Positions 62,581 to 64,000 of a DNA stretch of 64,000 bases are shown one piece after another. The DNA lies in NCBI GenBank assembly GCA_965240325.2, contig OZ251231.1, positions 806,001-870,000 of the forward strand, written 5' to 3'. This DNA comes from Rebecca billardiae RCC1528. Its lineage: Eukaryota > Haptophyta. Positions within the stretch are counted from its first letter, which is position 1; every line of letters begins with the position of its first letter. Below the pieces are notes generated by a model. That model did not search any database. It was not told the origin of the DNA and saw only the letters and a list, made by a program, of their open reading frames with translations. A program made the translations under genes and the position numbers.

Positions 62581-62763
62581 ACCGGATGGCGGCTGGCAGC
62601 TGGACTGGGTTTTGCGGTCCGGCTGGCACGGCTGGCACGACCGGACTGGACACAGGTCCGGCGGTTGGCACACCCGGATCTATCGGAATCGTCCGGGTGG
62701 AATCTGGCGACACGAGCGCCGTTACGGCGGCGGGCAGTGCTTGGCACTGGTCCTACGCCGGCA

Positions 62764-63040
62764 GCTGACGCGAGGCGCAGCTGGCAGTGCCACCGAGATG
62801 GCGGCGCTGGCGCGACTGTTGAGTCGCGGGAATCGCGCGCGCGCGAGGCGCGAGCGCGGGATCATGACGGGGCGGCGCAGCGGTGCCGAGACTACGTCTG
62901 CAGCTGACGCGAGGCGCAGCTGGCAGTGCCGCCGAGACGGCGGCGCTGGCGCGATCTTTGAGTCGCGGTATCCGCGCGCGCGCAAGGCGCGAGTGCGGGG
63001 TGACGGCGGGGCAGTGCATGGCACTCGGCCCACGCCGGGA
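62764..63040 (+). repeat. Two tandem ~139-bp units
   Basis: GCTGACGCGAGGCGCAGCTG starts at 62764 and 62903. Both encode similar peptides (AGSATEMAALARLLSRG / AGSAAETAALARSLSRG), so this may be a duplicated exon piece. Confidence 0.75.
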
Positions 63041-63419
63041 GGTTCAGCTCGATTCCATGCTGCGGGCCGAGATCATTCGGCGGCAGGTGGGGACCCGACG
63101 CTGAGGCGTCGGAAGCACACGCACGGCGCAGGACGCCGGTGCGGCGTGTGTGCGCGCAGCAGCGCGCGGCAGTGGCTCGGCGGCGCTGGGCGCACCGAAC
63201 CAGGTGGTCGTACGCCCGGTGGTGGCGGCGGCACCCACACGTCCACGCACGAAGCTCATCGCCTGGCTCAGGCGGCGGTGGCGACGGCGGGGATCGTGGC
63301 GGCGGCCAAGACGGCGGAGAGATACCGACTGGCTGCGAGGGCGGAGGAGGCAGCGGCGGCGGCGATCAGCGCGCGCCGCGCGCGGAGCAGCTCCGTGGCT
63401 TCAACGTACTCTGGTACGT

Positions 63420-64000
63420 ATGTCGTGTAGACGACGGACGTCTCTTCACTTGCGTGACGTACGCATCGACGAGACCGACCTGGTCGAGGGGGGGCACTCG
63501 TCGCTGGGCGCACCTGACGGTGGCGCGTACGTGGGTGATGGTGACGGCGCCGCGGTAAGCGGCGGACATCGTCCAGTCGGCGGTGACGCCGACGGTGAGG
63601 ACGAGGACGGCGACGGCGGCGAGCAGCCAGCCGACGCCGGGAATGACGACGCGACAGAGTTCGACGTCGGGTACGACGACGACGCAGATGCGTCAACGTC
63701 GGGGCGCGGGCGCAGCAGCGTGGACGCGGGACAGCGCGGGTGCAGCAGCGCGGGCGCGGATGACGGCGACGGCGGCGAGCAGCCAGCCGACGCCGGGAAT
63801 GACGACGCGACAGAGTTCGACGTCGGGTACGACGACGACGCAGATGCGTCAACGTCGGGGCGCGGGCGCAGCAGCGTGGACGCGGGACAGCGCGGGTGCA
63901 GCAGCGCGGGCGCACAGCCGTCGACGCCGACGCCGCAGGGCGGGCGTGGCGGGACAGGCGCGTCGATGACGCAGCCGGGTCGGCAGGGTCAGATACCGCC
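63420..64000 (+). CDS. Acidic repeat protein, partial (runs off window end)
   Basis: A frame open from an ATG at 63420 to the window edge. It contains VEGGHSSLGAPDGGAYVGDG, then an in-frame 156-bp (52-residue) tandem repeat, units starting near 63621 and 63777, each with EQPADAGNDDATEFDVGYDD then DADASTSGRGRSSVDAGQRG. The last part is QPSTPTPQGGRGGTGASMTQ. Asp/Gly-rich, apparently disordered. The true start is unknown; nearby frames (HRLAQAAVATAGIVAAAKTA, ending at a TAG near 63430) may be part of the same gene. Function unknown. Confidence 0.4.
   Translation, partial: MSCRRRTSLHLRDVRIDETDLVEGGHSSLGAPDGGAYVGDGDGAAVSGGHRPVGGDADGEDEDGDGGEQPADAGNDDATEFDVGYDDDADASTSGRGRSSVDAGQRGCSSAGADDGDGGEQPADAGNDDATEFDVGYDDDADASTSGRGRSSVDAGQRGCSSAGAQPSTPTPQGGRGGTGASMTQPGRQGQIP

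Noticed and set aside
1-64000. CRISPR arrays, bacterial operons, rRNA genes
   Set aside because: No evenly spaced short direct repeats with unique spacers, no rRNA-like blocks, and gene structure is eukaryotic with spliceosomal introns.

Overview
The window looks like nuclear DNA of a GC-rich, intron-containing unicellular alga, most plausibly a haptophyte. This is inferred from very GC-rich coding sequence, short GC-rich spliceosomal introns with GTGCGC-type donors (one GC-AG), a eukaryotic gene set (ALG3, MUS81, a ferlin, a full-length ABCA transporter, R2R3-MYB, a plastid-type uroporphyrinogen-III synthase) and abundant repeats. The species cannot be named from the sequence alone. Many long reading frames here are antisense or low-complexity shadows, because GC-rich DNA lacks stop codons.

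Layout. 0-4.3 kb: the end of an unknown gene, a small multi-pass membrane protein and interspersed repeats. 4.34-5.87 kb: a 1,527-bp TTAA-flanked palindrome inserted just upstream of ALG3 (5.9-7.2 kb). 9.84-16.04 kb: a complete 6.2-kb DNA transposon with CACAGTG termini and a 2-bp target duplication, carrying a spliced transposase-like gene and a second gene, separated by five copies of a module resembling the transposase's own first exon and first intron. 16.2-22.9 kb: decayed fragments (ubiquitin-protease-like, kinase-like) and repeats. 23.0-25.7 kb: divergent MUS81 and uroporphyrinogen-III synthase genes. 26-30 kb: microsatellite, an AT-richer island, and a 320-bp GC-rich satellite. 30.3-35.3 kb: small genes (mitochondrial-type protein, membrane microprotein, DUF427 protein, basic protein) among inverted repeats. 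36.3-51.0 kb: a ferlin and an ABCA transporter, head to head. 51.36-52.89 kb: a second copy of the palindrome, again directly upstream of a gene (PhyH-like dioxygenase, 53.0-54.2 kb). 56.6-59.9 kb: an R2R3-MYB gene and a divergent small gene. 60-64 kb: minisatellites and a fragmentary acidic-repeat gene running off the end.

Most notable signals: (1) the two palindromes have identical length and the same outer ends, but their cores are inverted relative to each other, so they look like flip isomers; (2) the 6.2-kb CACAGTG element, whose pre-insertion site can be inferred exactly from an interrupted 77-bp tandem repeat. The cellular genes belong to unrelated pathways (N-glycan assembly, recombination repair, tetrapyrrole synthesis, membrane fusion, lipid transport, transcription) and show no operon-like link, as expected for a nuclear locus.
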